64,000 nucleotides of DNA, from contig JAODUO010000196.1 in assembly GCA_025642075.2 (NCBI GenBank), positions 71,001 through 135,000 on the forward strand. Reading direction: 5' to 3'. The notes under the pieces are model-generated. The model was not told the origin of the DNA, made no database searches, and saw only the letters and a list, made by a program, of their open reading frames with translations. Below, piece by piece: positions 10,867 to 23,500 of this stretch. The position numbers were made by a program, and so were the translations under genes. This DNA is from Ridgeia piscesae (lineage: Eukaryota > Annelida > Polychaeta > Sabellida > Siboglinidae). Position 1 is the first letter of the stretch, and each line of letters opens with the position of its first letter.

Positions 10867-12540
10867 TTGTTTTCTGTATAAAACGGCAGTGTGTAAGCAT
10901 GCAGGTTTATTCCATGTAAATCTATGATATCTGCTGAGATGATATTTGATGCTAACAACCAATGTTCGTGGCTGAGATGGTACAACCTCTTGTAAATATT
11001 TTCATGTAAATAAGAATTAGTACTTATAAATAATATGGATGAAATTTTTGATTTTGCATCAGTTGGTTCCAATCAAGGGTTAAAAACAAACTTTTTGTTA
11101 TTGATGTGGACATGTTTTGACACCCCAAACTTCAAACAGCCCATGAATTGCTTCAGTTTTGGCATAGTTACAGCCTTTTGTAAATTCGTGTCTAAAACAA
11201 ATCGTCAAGTTAGAAATAATGTGCAGGTGCCGGCTGAATTGTTTTTATAACATGGGCAGTTTTTGGTTTATACAAATGGCACAGTTTTGCATATTTTTCT
11301 TTTTAAGTACAAAATTATATATTTTTAATACATGAAAATATATTAGGACTCCATCAGTTTTTAATTGTTTATTACCATTAAAAAGATAACACTGTTTTTG
11401 TTCTATATGTGATGCGTTTTATAAAATAGTTTTTATTAATCTATATTGTGTCTTTTTATGACCTTTATCACATTTACAAATACTAGACACTCATTTTAGA
11501 TGGGCATAGACTATGAAATGACGAGATTACATGTATATGTTGGGATAATCAGCAATACTGGTTTATTTGTGGTATTGTAGCCAATAGATACAATCTCGTT
11601 TTGTAACATTATAAAATTGCAATAATAAGAATTATCAGGATAAAGACATACATCCTGGAAGTGAAGGTCTTCACCTGCTTCTCCCCTTGATGTGTGCTGG
11701 TTTAGCTGTGGTCTACTTTGTGGGAACAGTACATGTTTCGTCCAGCCCTGGCATCCAAGAACATATTGGTCATGATGGAAACAGCATGATCTGTAGCAGG
11801 ACGTCTTACGCACCATCAGTACCTCAGACTGGACGCACACCGCTGCGTGGTTCGTCGTAGTTCCCTTCACCGTCGTGGACGTCGTCAGTGCATCGAGTGC
11901 CAGCCGACTTTCACCGGTGTCATCCTTTGTGGTAACAAGGAACTGTTCTGTGCTAGAGGAGTTCCCGCACACGACGTAGTCGGCTGCGGTTAAGATGCTG
12001 CGACCACGATAGAAATCTATCTCCTACAGTTCTTGCGAGTGACACGAGACTGCATCGTGGCAACTGCATTTGGCATCTCTGAACATACACATATGTCAGC
12101 ACAGCAAAAATGGAGAGTTTGCTGTCAGCACGAATTCAGTTCCATTCACATCAATTGGTCCAGACCAAGCAAGGAATATGTATACAAAGTGCACAAGGGA
12201 GATAATGCAATGTCCGGCCTGACAACAAATCCACAAGCTTTATTTAAGTACTGATTGAGCTCATCATAATTCACTCGGCTCGCTGCACGGAGAGACTATA
12301 AACGCATGCTTTTAGGTTTTAGCACATCGGTAGTTTGCTCAGAATGTATTTTTAAAGTGAGAGATTCTATTTGCGTTAGTTTGGTCTACACAATTATCAT
12401 CAACATTCTTCATCCAAGAATTCCCGACAAGAAGAAGCCGTTAAGAAACTCTGAACTGTTGTAGAACGTTCGATATCTTTAAGCATATTTGAAAACGGTG
12501 CGGGACCACAGCTGAAGCCACCTAACCTTATCACGAAGCA
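10867..12540. other. Intergenic stretch
   Basis: Apart from the open frame at 11511-11983 I see no exon, RNA gene or structured repeat here. Confidence 0.4.
11511..11983 (-). other. Unidentified open frame, possible exon
   Basis: On the minus strand, an acceptor-like TCTTAACCGCAG is followed by an open frame beginning DYVVCGNSSSTEQFLVTT and containing GESRLALDALTTS and cysteines in KTSCYRSCC. The upper half has coding-like composition; the lower half is AT-rich and looks non-coding. I recognise no family. It could be an exon of an unknown gene or a repeat-derived frame. Confidence 0.2.
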
Positions 12541-12558
12541 TAACGTGAGCTAGAGAAC

Positions 12559-12670
12559 ATGGCCTCAATTACACCAGTGTCTGACAATTCTGAAGCATCT
12601 ACTCCCGAGAGCATACCTGACCGAGGCACAGCATCCGGACAGTCACCTACCATCATTATAGCGATGACTA
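12559..12670 (+). other. Candidate first coding exon of unknown gene
   Basis: An ATG-initiated open segment MASITPVSDNSEASTPE, then RGTASGQSPTIIIAMT, ends at a consensus donor (A|GTAAGT). Ser/Thr/Pro-rich and unlike a CIB N-terminus. No continuation exon was found downstream; it may belong to the relic at 13188 or to a repeat. Confidence 0.25.
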
Positions 12671-12952
12671 GTAAGTGACTAGGTGAAATGAGTGTTCACA
12701 TAGGTCACATTGATAACTGTCAAGAGTTTTCAGCATTTTTCATTAGCGCAATTTACAACAAGTACTTCTTTCATACTTACTCTTTGATGACTACAGCACA
12801 AATTCGATTGAAAGATCGTACGAGGCAACTAGGAACGGCTGGCAGATATTTTGACCGGGGCCATAAGGTCGATGATGACACTCCCATCAAAGATCTACAG
12901 TCGTTCCTAATAGTATGGAAACAAAGGCGACCCTCACTCTGCAAAATACCTA

Positions 12953-13000
<48 letters not shown>

Positions 13001-13017
13001 CTCGCTCTCGCTCTCTG

Positions 13018-13114
<97 letters not shown>

Positions 13115-13166
13115 ACACACGCACACGCACACTCGCACGCACACACACACGCACACACACACAGGT
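12953..13166. repeat. (CT)n / (CA)n compound microsatellite
   Basis: About 160 bp of nearly pure CT dinucleotides interrupted by CGCTCTCG and TGCTCTCC, followed by about 50 bp of CACACG/CACACA. Long arginine/glutamate or leucine/serine frames over it are artefacts of the repeat. Confidence 0.95.
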
Positions 13167-13187
13167 GTCTCACTGTACACAATTATT

Positions 13188-13750
13188 CCAGTGATATAGA
13201 CGTACTTGTGTTGGAGTTTCGCAGAGCTCAGCGCTGAGAACGTTATTATCATGGGCACAGGAGCTAAACGATGCTCTGTCAAACTCACTACGATGCTCTG
13301 TGTCCTGACACGGCGACAACTCTACCAGGGTTTCATACACTAACTGGTGCAGACATCACAGGACACAGCCAAGGAAAATGAAAACCTACATGCTGCTACT
13401 CCGGGTGCTATCATTCAGCACACCATCAAGCGAACATTTGGGCCCAGGAAACAGTTGCAAAACCCACCATACTGGATCCTGTAGGACTAAGATGACCTGC
13501 GGATGATGATGGAACGTACGTTCCCTCCGTGGCAGACGTGTCATCACCAACACCAAATGAAGCTATGGAACTGGTTTAATGCAGCTGCGCTGTGAGGAAA
13601 CTTATGGTTAGATGTTCATGTAAGTTGCACCACAAGACATGTACAGCACTGTGCAAGTGTGAAGCAGCTGAAGAGACGTGCACCAACGTTCTGGACAAAG
13701 AGGTCCAGAGTGAAGAGAGTAATCTTACAAACAAATATGATGACTGACGT
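13188..13750 (+). pseudogene. Decayed relic of a multicopy invertebrate gene family with DxDVxVL and CXC-type tail
   Basis: Shifting frames give, in order, DIDVLVLEFRR, then NVIIMGTGAKRCSVKL, then LPGFHTLTGADITGHSQGK, and at the C-terminus a cysteine-rich tail with CSCAVRKL and CKCEAAEETC. I recall this block order (SPDTDVxVL, TGxGxxxR, ALPGFHALTGADNTG, Cys-rich tail) from uncharacterised, highly repeated proteins in cnidarians and molluscs, which suggests a mobile or amplified family. At least three frameshifts and stops make it a pseudogene. Family membership is from memory. Confidence 0.45.
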
Positions 13751-14079
13751 GTCTTTCTAAAAAAAGTGCTTCATACTGAGGTATGTATACATGTTGGTAA
13801 AAAATGTCATTTCAGAAAATTTCACATATATTAAATGATTAATGGTCACGTTTATTTTCTATTTTATTGATATCATCGAGTCATATTTAAAATGACAAGG
13901 GATCTACAATCATCAATGTTCAAGTATACCAACAAAACGTAAGCTAACAAAAAACATATTCGTACATTCACATATTGATATGAAATATATAGTCATGATA
14001 TAGTAAGGTGAAATGTATTAGGTACAGCTAATATAACGTTTACAAATAACGTTGTCGTGCAATGTGGATCACATAAGTT

Positions 14080-14148
14080 CCATAGTAAGTGCTGACAAGT
14101 TACCATAGTAAGTGCTGACAAGTTTCCATAGTAAGTGCTGACAAGTTA
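14080..14148. repeat. 23-bp tandem repeat, three copies
   Basis: Three copies of CCATAGTAAGTGCTGACAAG followed by TTA or TTT. Each copy contains AGTAAGT, a donor-like hexamer, but no exon is attached. Confidence 0.85.
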
Positions 14149-14445
14149 CCATTGTGTTTGCGTGCATGCGTGTGTCTGCGTTCGTGTGTGCGTACGTGTG
14201 TGTGCCCTAATGTAATAGTTCATGTCCACAAAATCGTGGTGTACAGTCGGGGTAAACCAATCAAATATAGGTTTTATGCCTTGCAACATTCAAATTCAGC
14301 TGTACGCGTGACTCTAAGTAACATTGGTAGCAGCAATTATCTAGTGATGTCTAAGACTACATGCACGCACACACGCACGCACGCACGCACGCACGCACGC
14401 ACACAGTCACATATGTCTAAAATTTGCTGTTGTTTCGGGTTGTAG

Positions 14446-14545
14446 CGTGCACAAAAGATTTGCTCAACTTGCGCCCGATGAAGTCAGAGCAGACAAGAAT
14501 GCAAAAGTATCAAAATATGTAATAATGGATCTACCGGAATTGAAG
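14446..14545 (+). CDS. CIB4-like duplicate exon (VHKRF exon)
   Basis: 100 nt after acceptor GGGTTGTAG, ending before GTCCGT. It reads one open frame, VHKRFAQLAPDEVRAD to VIMDLPELK, matching the ends of the exon at 2035-2132 but without the frameshift. Confidence 0.7.
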
Positions 14546-14593
14546 GTCCGTATTTGGTGATATACGTACGTACACGATCACAACGCTGACACT

Positions 14594-14705
14594 TAATAGA
14601 AAGCGGTAGCATAGTGGCTGGATCACCGGTCTCTCGGTTGAGAACCTCCTGGTTGGAATCTGTTTGTTGCCATATCGGACCTTGAGTAAGTTCATCTTGA
14701 TGCCA
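14594..14705 (+). mobile_element. tRNA-type SINE-like remnant
   Basis: A-box-like TAGCATAGTGG (14608-14618) and B-box-like GGTTGGAATCT (14651-14661), followed by TGTTTGTTGCCATATCGG. Layout resembles the element at 2606-2760. No tRNA cloverleaf. Confidence 0.45.
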
Positions 14706-16806
14706 CTTTGCTGCAGATCACTCAACTGTTTACTGACAAGTGTGGGTATTTATGTACATATAGTCTTCGTAACGGAAATGGTGGATACCTTATTATACAA
14801 GGAGTAACCTTTATATTTTCCATTAATCCTCGTGTTTAGTGTTATATTTACATATACATTCTTTAAACAAATACGTAAAATATTTAATAACACAATTTTA
14901 ATAAAGATCTCTCCCCAGTGTCGTTATGTGCTTGTTACTTGACTCATTTGATCCGTTTTTGTTTAGTAGAACTGTACACTGTTCGTGCATTGTTTGATTT
15001 GTAATTTCTGGGCCATTGTGAGGAATTTCGAATATATGGTGAGTGTTGGACGGACATTTTACGGGTGCTTAGCATACCGTTTATGGTTTTCTGTACCTCA
15101 TTCTGCACTGCAATGCAACCACTGTTGTCAACCAATTTGGTGTTATTGTAAGTCGTTTAACAAGATGGAACAAGAAAGCCATCAACGGTTTCACGCTTCA
15201 GATCATATGTGGACTTTGAAGCCTTATATCATGAGTCCAAAGACCTTTCTCCACTTTCTTCGACTTTCTACATTTATTAACTGGGTGGGTCTAATTTCGA
15301 ACTAATGCGGGTTTGTAGAATGAGATTCCAGTTCAGTGAGTCCACGACAGGTTTTTAGCCACTTATTCTCGTCGGATCTTTAACTGCCCCTAGCATAGAC
15401 ATCAGAGGGACCAACGGTTTATAGCATCTCTTCCGAAAGTCACAGGCAACATACGATACACCATTGTTTTTAACGAATGGTACACTATGCCTTTTAGTTG
15501 TGCTGCTTTATTTCATTTTGAGAAGAAAACTTAGCAGTGTCTATATCTTCATAACCATTCAATAGTTGTAGCACTTCTATTTAGTCTTCTCCCTGTCTCA
15601 TTGTCTCTAATGTTGACAACGTCTCAAATTTCAAATTGCCGTGACACGAAAACTAGAACGAGCAAATTTCGGAATCTTACTTATATTACCCGAGACTTTC
15701 ATCAAGCCGATTCATAAAAAAATTGAAGAGACGAATGTCGCACCCATTGAGTGCATTCACTCTGATTGACCCTGTTAAAAGAAGAGTAAGCCATTATAAA
15801 TCCTATTAAACAATATTTAATGCGTATTGCAAATGAACCGTTGAATCATACATTCATAATGACAAGAGTGCTATTTGAGTGGATGTCATCATAATAGTAG
15901 CAAAGTTTCGTCCTAACTACATTGCCAATCAATTAGTTTAATAATTCAGCTCCTTCAGCCCCTATATCAAACGAATGACGCAGATGCAGTTGTGTCCAGT
16001 GTGAGCTTAAGCCAAGTAACTATGGCAGCAACGTCGGTATTAATGTAAGCAACTGATATTCGACTGTGCAATAGTATCATGGCGGTGACTTTTCCTAAAA
16101 AGCATCCTATAGAAGTGCGTGCGTGCGTGCGTGCGTGCGTGCGTGTTCATGTTTGCGTGCGTGCGTGTGTGCGTATGTGTATGGCATGTGTGAATGTATG
16201 CACACGCACTCATAGGTAGTATACGTGCAGTTTGGTGTTGTGACCATTCCCTGCCAGGAAGGTAGGGTGGGGTAAGGCGCCTATACGAGGCGATACCGTC
16301 CTATCTACATAACAATGGCTCAGATCGCCATGTGGAGAACCATTTTCTAACAGCAGATGTCGCGAGGTCTGGGTCCAGTGTGTGCTCTGTAGGGACTGGC
16401 CACATAGAGAGTGCACTGAAGGAATGCAAATTATATTTGCGAGAACTGCTGCAACTAGTAGCATTGTATGGAGTGGTAGTTGACACTGCATCAGTTGCAT
16501 TTGAGAACGAAATGACACTACCGAAATATCGAAAGCCAGTTTGGCTAGTAGTTCATAATTGTGTAGAGTGTTCGTTCGTTTTTCTGTACGAACTTATTGC
16601 ATACCTGTTTAAATGCATTTCACAACACTATGGGTGTTGGTATTTATTCAATCGCATGCCTACGTCAGAAGTAAATAAGCTGATACATTGCACACAACAT
16701 ACACACCCACCCACCTACCCACAATCCACCCACCACATACCATCCACACTAACTCGCATACTTGTAATTATTCAACGATTTTTTGAAAAACATCTTGCCC
16801 CACCCA
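14706..16806. other. Intronic/intergenic stretch, no gene recognised
   Basis: Contains a GTGC microsatellite (about 16116-16175) and one member of a duplicated ATG-bearing segment (15970-16075). The open frame at 16332-16811 (MENHFLTADVARSG) matches nothing I know. Confidence 0.4.
15970..16075 (+). repeat. Duplicated ATG-bearing segment, copy 1
   Basis: Contains ATGGCAGC (16022 on) and ends TTAATGTAAGCAACTG; its partner lies at 21490-21605. In both, an ATG opens seven to eight codons (MAATSVL here) that run into a donor-like GTAAGC. Could be duplicated first exons or a repeat. Confidence 0.4.
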
Positions 16807-16808
16807 GA

Positions 16809-16866
16809 TAGCTACGAAAAGGGCATATTGCCCAATAGGTAGGGCAAGACGCCCTTTTCGTAGCTA
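16809..16866. repeat. Inverted repeat hairpin
   Basis: Arm TAGCTACGAAAAGGGC (16809-16824) and its perfect complement (16851-16866) around a 26-nt spacer. It lies just upstream of the gypsy relic and may be the end of a small foldback element. Confidence 0.8.
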
Positions 16867-17039
16867 TTTTTAAAAGTAGAATTGTAAAATTATGTTTTGC
16901 GTCTATGTGTAAAATACTTATACACAAAGTAGGATATATATTTTAGATTATCTGCAACTTAAAATATATTCGATTGGGTCATTATTAAAACAACTGCAGT
17001 GGTTCCTGCTTATGGTGGGCGTCTTACCCATCCCTACCT

Positions 17040-19830
17040 TACAGCCATGGCCGCTGGTACGACACAAAGTTCTTCCTAGTCGACACCGAGGGGCCAGGTA
17101 TCCTTGGTTTACCCAGCTTCAGACAATTCGACCTTGTGACGCTGCACTGCGCTGTCCAAGCAGACGAACAAATAATGGTCCAGAGTAACGAAAACAATGG
17201 CGTCCATATTATTGACGATTTGTTGAAACAATATCCAAATCAATTTCACTGCATCGGCAATTTCTACGGTGAATACCACATCGTAACGGATCCACAAGTA
17301 CAACCGGTGATATATGCACCTGCCAAATCCAGCTAAAAGATGAGATCATGAACTGTCTAGACGAGATGGTCGAAAATGGAGTGATCCGCAAAGTAGACGA
17401 ACCGACCGACTGGGTGAACAGTTTGGCGTATTCGAGAAAACAAAATGGAAAGCTACGCATATGCTTGGATCACAAAGATCTTATCAAGGCCATTAAGATA
17501 TGTCATCATCACACTTCCACTCTCGAGGAGATCACACACCAGTTCGCGGGATCCCAGCACTTCTTCAAGCTTGTTGCGAAGAACGGATACTGGTCCGTGA
17601 AGCTAGACGAAAGTCGCAACTGCTAACAACCTTCTTTTCGGCGTTTGAAAGGTTTTGCGTCCAGCCTTTCGGACGAGTGATGTCCCAAGATGTTTTCCGG
17701 TAGCGGATGGACCAGATCCTTGAGAAATGTCCAGGAACCCTTGGAATCGCGGATGACATCGCTGTGTACGGAAAGACAAAGACAGCGCACGACAAGAACC
17801 TACACAATTTGATGAAGGTGGCCGTGGACAATGGACTTGTGTTTAACAGCGAGAGGTGTGCCATAGGGCAAGAAAGAATCCACATCTTTGGCATGGTGTA
17901 TGATGCAAAGGGAGTTCACCCCGATCCTGAAAGAGTGGAAGACATCAGAAATACACCAGCTCCGACAAACAAGACATGTGTGCAGCAGTTCTTGGGGATA
18001 GCGACATACATATCTCCATTCGTTCCCCAACTCGTAGAACTCACAGCACCACTCCGAGACTTGATGAAACAAGATGTTGACTTCCAGTGGAACGCGTCTC
18101 ATCAGGTGGCATTCGCAAAGATCCAAGACGTGATCGCTACACAGACTACGCTAGTCTACTTCGACCTGCACAAGGAGACGACTATCCAGGTCGACGCATC
18201 GTCAAGAGGACTAGGGGCAGTGCTGCTCCAAGACAACAAACCAGTGGCGTTTGCCAGGAAGGCGTTGACTGAGACAGAATGTCGTTACGCGAACATAGAA
18301 AGAGAGCTGCTGGCTGTGGTGTACGTCTGTGAGAAATTTCACACCTACATCTATGGCAGTAACTTTGTGGTCGAAACGGATCCCAAACCTCTAGAGATGA
18401 TTAGCCTCAAGAATCTCACATCAGCTCCACCAAGACTGCAACGCATGCTGTTGCGCATCCAGGGCTACGACATGACTATCAAGTATCGTCCAGGGCGAGA
18501 CATGCTTGTCGCGGATGCTATGTCGCGATTACCAAACAATCGACATAGCCCATTGACCTTGACATCTTGACATAAAGGTGACATTTGTGCAGTTCAGCTT
18601 TGACAAGCTCAGTCAGCTTCAGCAAGAGACCAAGAAAGACAACGATCTATCAACTCTCCGGGAATTCATTGTAGATGGCTGGCCAGATTCGATGAAGGAA
18701 TCAGAAAAAGGAAACACAGAATCAGATCAGAAAAAGGAAACACAGCTGCGACAATATTGGTCGTACAGGAACGAATTCTCAGTCGAAAATAGTATGCTGC
18801 TGAAGGGTGAACGAATTGTCACACATCTGAGCATACAGCAAGATATACTGCAACAAATCCATGCCGGACACCAGGGAGCTGAAAAATGAAAACTGCGCGC
18901 GAGAAATTGTGTCTTCTGGACCAGCATGAATAGAGACATCGACAAAATCGTTCACTCGTGTGCGACATGTCATGAGCATCAGTGTGCGCAACCAGCGGAG
19001 ACACTCAAACCACACGAAATACCAACACGCCCATGGCAGGTTGTTGGATCTGATCTGTTCTACTTTGATGAACATGACCACTTAATAGTCGCGGACTACT
19101 ACTCAAAGTTTCCAATTGTGCGGAAGGTTCCCATGGGACAGTTTACCAGCCAGACGGCAGTGAGTCTCACAAAGCACATCTTCTCCGAGCATGGCAACGA
19201 GTTGTGATTGACAACGGGCCTCAGTATGACAGCGAAATGTGTGGCAAGTTTGCGAAGGAATGGTGCTTCAACCATGTCACAAGTTCTCCGCACTATCCAA
19301 AGCCAAATGGATTTATCGAACGCACAGTAAAAACAGTGAAAATGACGCTGAAGAAAGCGGAATCTTCAAAACTCGATCCATATCTCGCTTTGTTATGCAT
19401 TCGAACAACACCAGTAGACAACGTGTTGCCAAGTCCGGCAGAAATGATGTAGGAAAGTACAAGGCAACCTTCCTGTGCGCATGATAAACAAACTTGGAAA
19501 CAAAGAAGAAATCTACGTGAGACTGCAACAATGACAAGAGGATCAAAGGACGAACCACGACTAGCACTCTCGTGAATTGTCACCACTGGTTTCAGGACAG
19601 AACATCAGAAAACAGACTCTTCCATCAAGGCTGTGGTCACCAGCAACGTCAGTTCAGTAACTTTTATTTGTTCATTTATATGGAAAGGAGGATGTAATGA
19701 TAAGGTCGATCATTTCAAGAGACACCTCCAGCAGAGTGAGGAAATAAGCATCACGTGGCTAGCGTCCAACATGGCAGTGCGTGTTCATGTACAACAATAA
19801 ACTAGTGTACAACACGGTTGGTTGTGTACA
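17040..19830 (+). mobile_element. Ty3/gypsy LTR retrotransposon pol relic with one LTR
   Basis: Gag and the protease N-terminus are missing; the piece begins YDTKFFLVDTEG, GILGLPSFRQFDLVTLHC (protease end). Reverse transcriptase: YHIVTDPQVQPVIYAP, MVENGVIRKVDEPTDWVNS, LEEITHQFAGSQHF, LGIADDIAVYGK (catalytic ADD). RNase H: TTIQVDASSRGLGAVLLQD and YANIERELLAVVY. Integrase: D in GSDLFYFD, D in VIDNGPQYD, E in NGFIERTVK. Lesions include frameshifts near 17335, 17610 and 19200, and stops near 17701, 18887 and 19450. A purine tract (GGAAAGGAGGA, 19682-19692) is followed by a TGTAATG start of a likely 3' LTR with AATAAA inside; no 5' LTR seen. Sits between the two exons of the CIB4 duplicate. Confidence 0.92.
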
Positions 19831-19904
19831 ACAACAAACTATTACAATAACTACTTGAGAGTTGGTCAATGCGCGCTCAGAATTCGACGAATTACAAACT
19901 TTTG

Positions 19905-20275
19905 TAAGCATTTTTTATAATAGTGACAAATTCATAATTGGACCGTAATTGCATATACTTGTCGTATCATTTTGGTATACTAGAGTAACTTTTGCAATTT
20001 TCATGTCGTCTTGACAATTACCTTTAGCTACAGATAAACTAAGAACATGTATTAGGGGAAATAGGAAAGTATGATATGTTAATTTAACCATTCGCGGATT
20101 TTTTAAATCCCAACCAGGATTTGATAATTTGATACCTTTAATAATGGTTTCCACTTCATCCGATTCAACATGTGATAAGAATATTGTGCCTAGATTTCGA
20201 CTTTTAATATACATTAATGGATCAATGCTAGTTGAGCTAATCCTTTTTGCCAATTCTGGTTTGTTATAGAGTAAC
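19905..20275 (-). mobile_element. LINE reverse transcriptase relic, minus strand
   Basis: The minus-strand frame at 19915-20253 reads IIKGIKLSNPGWD, then ILSLSVAKGN-like spacing (actual text VLSLSVAKGNCQDDMKIAKV) and YQNDTTSICNYGPI. This is the LINE fingers pattern (KxxKSPGxDGI, GxFPDDLKIAKVIPVYK, NYRPIS) with G for R in NYRPI. Only this segment is present. Confidence 0.75.
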
Positions 20276-20544
20276 GATGTTTCAAAATGGAGTGTCAGAA
20301 TAATATAGCACCAGCTATAATGTTGGTGCGAACGTGTACATGTGTTTTAGTGCACGCGTCAGTGCTTATGATGCGTATATGCATATTTATTGGGTATAAA
20401 TACTGATTTTGATTTAAGAAATACATATCCTTAATGTCGCGTCTTTTTCAACATTTGCTACAAGGTCAGTTTATGTCTTGCTGTCTAATGGAACAATAAT
20501 ATGAACAATATATTTGAAATAACATGATATCTTGTCGTTTGCAG

Positions 20545-20566
20545 TTCCTTCAGAATTCGACTGTAG
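20545..20566 (+). CDS. CIB4-like duplicate terminal exon
   Basis: After CGTTTGCAG: completes Asn, then SFRIRL and TAG. Same length and phase as 9669-9690, and the following sequence aligns with that of the first copy. Confidence 0.65.
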
Positions 20567-23500
20567 GTGCACGTTAGTTCGACTGTTATTTAATCTCCAG
20601 TCAACGCGATGGACTATACAGGTTCTACGTGGAATGGTACAACAAGCCTCACATATTCTACGTGGTATGCCAAAATAATTCATCATAGATGTTTGAAGGT
20701 GAAATGTAAAGTGTGTAAACTTAAATAGACAGGAGCAGCCAAAACAGTATATCTATCAGCATTTGATACAAGTATTGGCATGCTTAGTGAATGAAAACAA
20801 AAGAAGCGACACGTTTTCGAGAGCAACAATGTTCAGTAGGAAAATCACAAACGAACAAAGCAGGTGAACAGAAGAAGACTTGTTGAAGTGAGAGAAGAGA
20901 CCGGGATGGCGTGCAGCATAAGGAGAACATTGGTAAGAAGCTGGGTTGTGACTACAGGCTGCTTCAGAAGAATATACCCAGGCAAGGTTAACTGTCGAAG
21001 CGAGCACAGACGGATACATGTCAAGATCGCAGGAAAGCTGAAAGCACCAGTTAAGGTGGGAGGACTGCGCGAAGACCGGTGAGAAGGAAATCAGGACAGT
21101 TGAGCGAGAGTGTGAATGGTCGTAACACAACGTTGAGCCTCACTAAGAGGGGAATAATTCGCAGAGGACTGCTCAATTCACTGACTGAATGCGTTTAGCT
21201 GGCCGATCAGTGTACATTCGATTCGGTTCAACTGTTGTAGCGGCCAAATCAACACGCCACTCGACTTTTGTTGAGTTCTGGATCATCGTAAGCTGCATTG
21301 ATTGATCAGCTCTTATCACGAATCGTAACAAACGTATATCTGGTTTCTATAATGCGCTGAACATGACCGTGTGGATACCAGAAAACAACACGCATACACT
21401 TGTAATCGAAATATAGACCTACAACGAGTGGAAGGCCTCATTATATTGGCCTGATCAATCAGTCGGTATAGTAATTGATCTTCCTTTATAGGACGAATGA
21501 CGTACTGGCGTTTACGTTGTATTCAGCGTGTACACGCTTCGCTTAGCCGCCATGGCAGCGGTGTTTGGATTAATGTAAGCAACTGTCATTAGGTTATTAT
21601 AACTGCGGTACACGAGTTCCTTTGCATATACCTCCCCACTTGAGTGCACTAACCTAAGATAATCACATATGATGATCTTCTAGTCAATTTATGAGCAATG
21701 TTTATACGCTTAGACTTCAAAAGACCGGTGTCGCGCGTTATGGTGGGACTTGGGTCAACAAAGGCGTTGCGTTCTAGCTGTGTACACAGATCGATTAAGG
21801 ACGGATCCAGAGAGCCAAAAAACACGTTTATCCTGCTGTCACGCTATCACAATACGGGGAGGGGATGGTACTAGGTGGTTTACTCTGCCGCCAAGGTGTT
21901 TTTGGTTCTCAGCATCTTCATTATGCTGCTAGAACAAAATATAATTATGTTTGATCCAGCTTATGTTCAGCCGCGCTGCGTTTCGTTATCAAAATAGAAT
22001 AACACCATAGTCACATTTAATTGCATGATATGTATTCCTGGCCCGAGTAGAGTTTTCTGGTTAGCCTATTGCCAACAAACGTTTACAGCTATGCATACAA
22101 TGTTATATACATTTTATTCACTGGGTAAAGGTAATGAATATGCGGTGTATGTGTGCGCGCGCGCGTATGCATGTTTGTGTACGCGTATGTGCGCTATAAA
22201 ACGGATGTTGTGTGTTTCTTCGGCGTTTCTTGGGTATATCTTTGTGACGTTATCAAATCTTACACTTTAAGAATCGTCCTGAATCCAGCCCCAACTATGA
22301 CTGGTTTTGTATTAAATGACAAAAAGAATTTCACAGACAAATTTAATACTTCACAAAAAACGTAACAGTTCAGTATCACAGTCAAAGTGTAACGCTGTTG
22401 GTGACCCTGGCGACAAGATAGACACGCTCTGCATGACAGCGCCAATTATACAACATACTGCCTTTTCTTATGGTTTAAAACCTCACGGCCGGCATACCGT
22501 CGTATCAAGAGATACAAGTCGTTGCCTAAACATACAAATCCCTGTTTATCAGGAATATCGAAAACAAGAAAACTGAAACATCCGAAAATCAACAAATAAG
22601 AACTCGGTTCTTCTGCGATAATCTCCACACATCCTTCAGAATGGATGATATGTGTAATACTGTAATTCCCTCACAAAACGGTTTTACATATTTGCTATTT
22701 TTCCCAGTACCAACCTATCATAATTATTATAATCACACGCAGCGTACATGTTTATAAAAGACTGGCAAAGACTGTTTCATCTAGCAAATATCTACATGGT
22801 GATGCAACGATTCACGAATCATTTTAGGTTCGCATGGGATTTCGGTCATGCATGAACCGCATTACCCGGGATACTTGAAAATCAGTTAACACAAAAATTG
22901 AAGTTTTCTCTAACATGCCTACGAGAAAAAGCATTTATGATCTTTAGAAAGCCGCACTAAACACAAAACGTCCTTAATGGAAAACAGGGATGGTCGAACA
23001 GGATAATTGACGTTCCAGAAAGGATGATATACAAAAGAGTCACTCGGGTCTCTTCCAAAGACAAACTGAAGACGTTAGCTTGATTGTGTATAAGACGAAT
23101 GGCACAATATAATTTCAATATAAATATATGGCAATTATGACAAAATCGCTGCAAATCGGTATTTTATACAACCAGTAAGATTATTACGTTCATATAAGAT
23201 CTGCTGATAAAACAACTGGCTGTGACAAAATAAAAAGCAACAAATGCTAAAAAGATAGTATGGTATCCAAGTAAATACTGAATAAATCTGAAGAAAAAAC
23301 AATTCTCCAAACCGTCTATGTAATATATAAATTATGCATGAAATGTATAATGTTGCTGTTATCATGTTATCATCGTATTATGCTAGAAATTCGTTTAGTT
23401 CAACTCGGCAGTTGGCATTATGCAAGTGTCGGAGGAGACCACGATTAATGTTTATCTTAGACAAGTCAACACAACAATGTTGCATAGGAACTGTCCACAC

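Larger units (their letters stand above)
14446..20566 (+). pseudogene. Second CIB4-like copy, partial (probable pseudogene)
   Basis: Two exons homologous to the first gene are present: 14446-14545 (VHKRFAQLAPDE to IMDLPELK) and 20545-20566 (NSFRIRL then TAG). The three middle exons carrying the NPFRDRIC half and EF-hands 3 and 4 were not found in the 6 kb between, which holds a gypsy relic, a LINE relic and simple repeats. The donor of the first exon, GTCCGT, is weak. Both remaining exons are open and keep CIB residues, so loss may be recent, or the missing exons may be assembled elsewhere. Sequence after the stop is still alignable with the first copy, supporting an old tandem duplication. 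Confidence 0.65.

Noticed and set aside
12777..13288. Frames of Arg-Glu or Leu-Ser repeats
   Set aside because: Translation of (CT)n and (CA)n microsatellites on either strand.
17040..19830. Active gypsy retrotransposon
   Set aside because: Gag is missing, only one LTR is visible, and pol has several stops and frameshifts.
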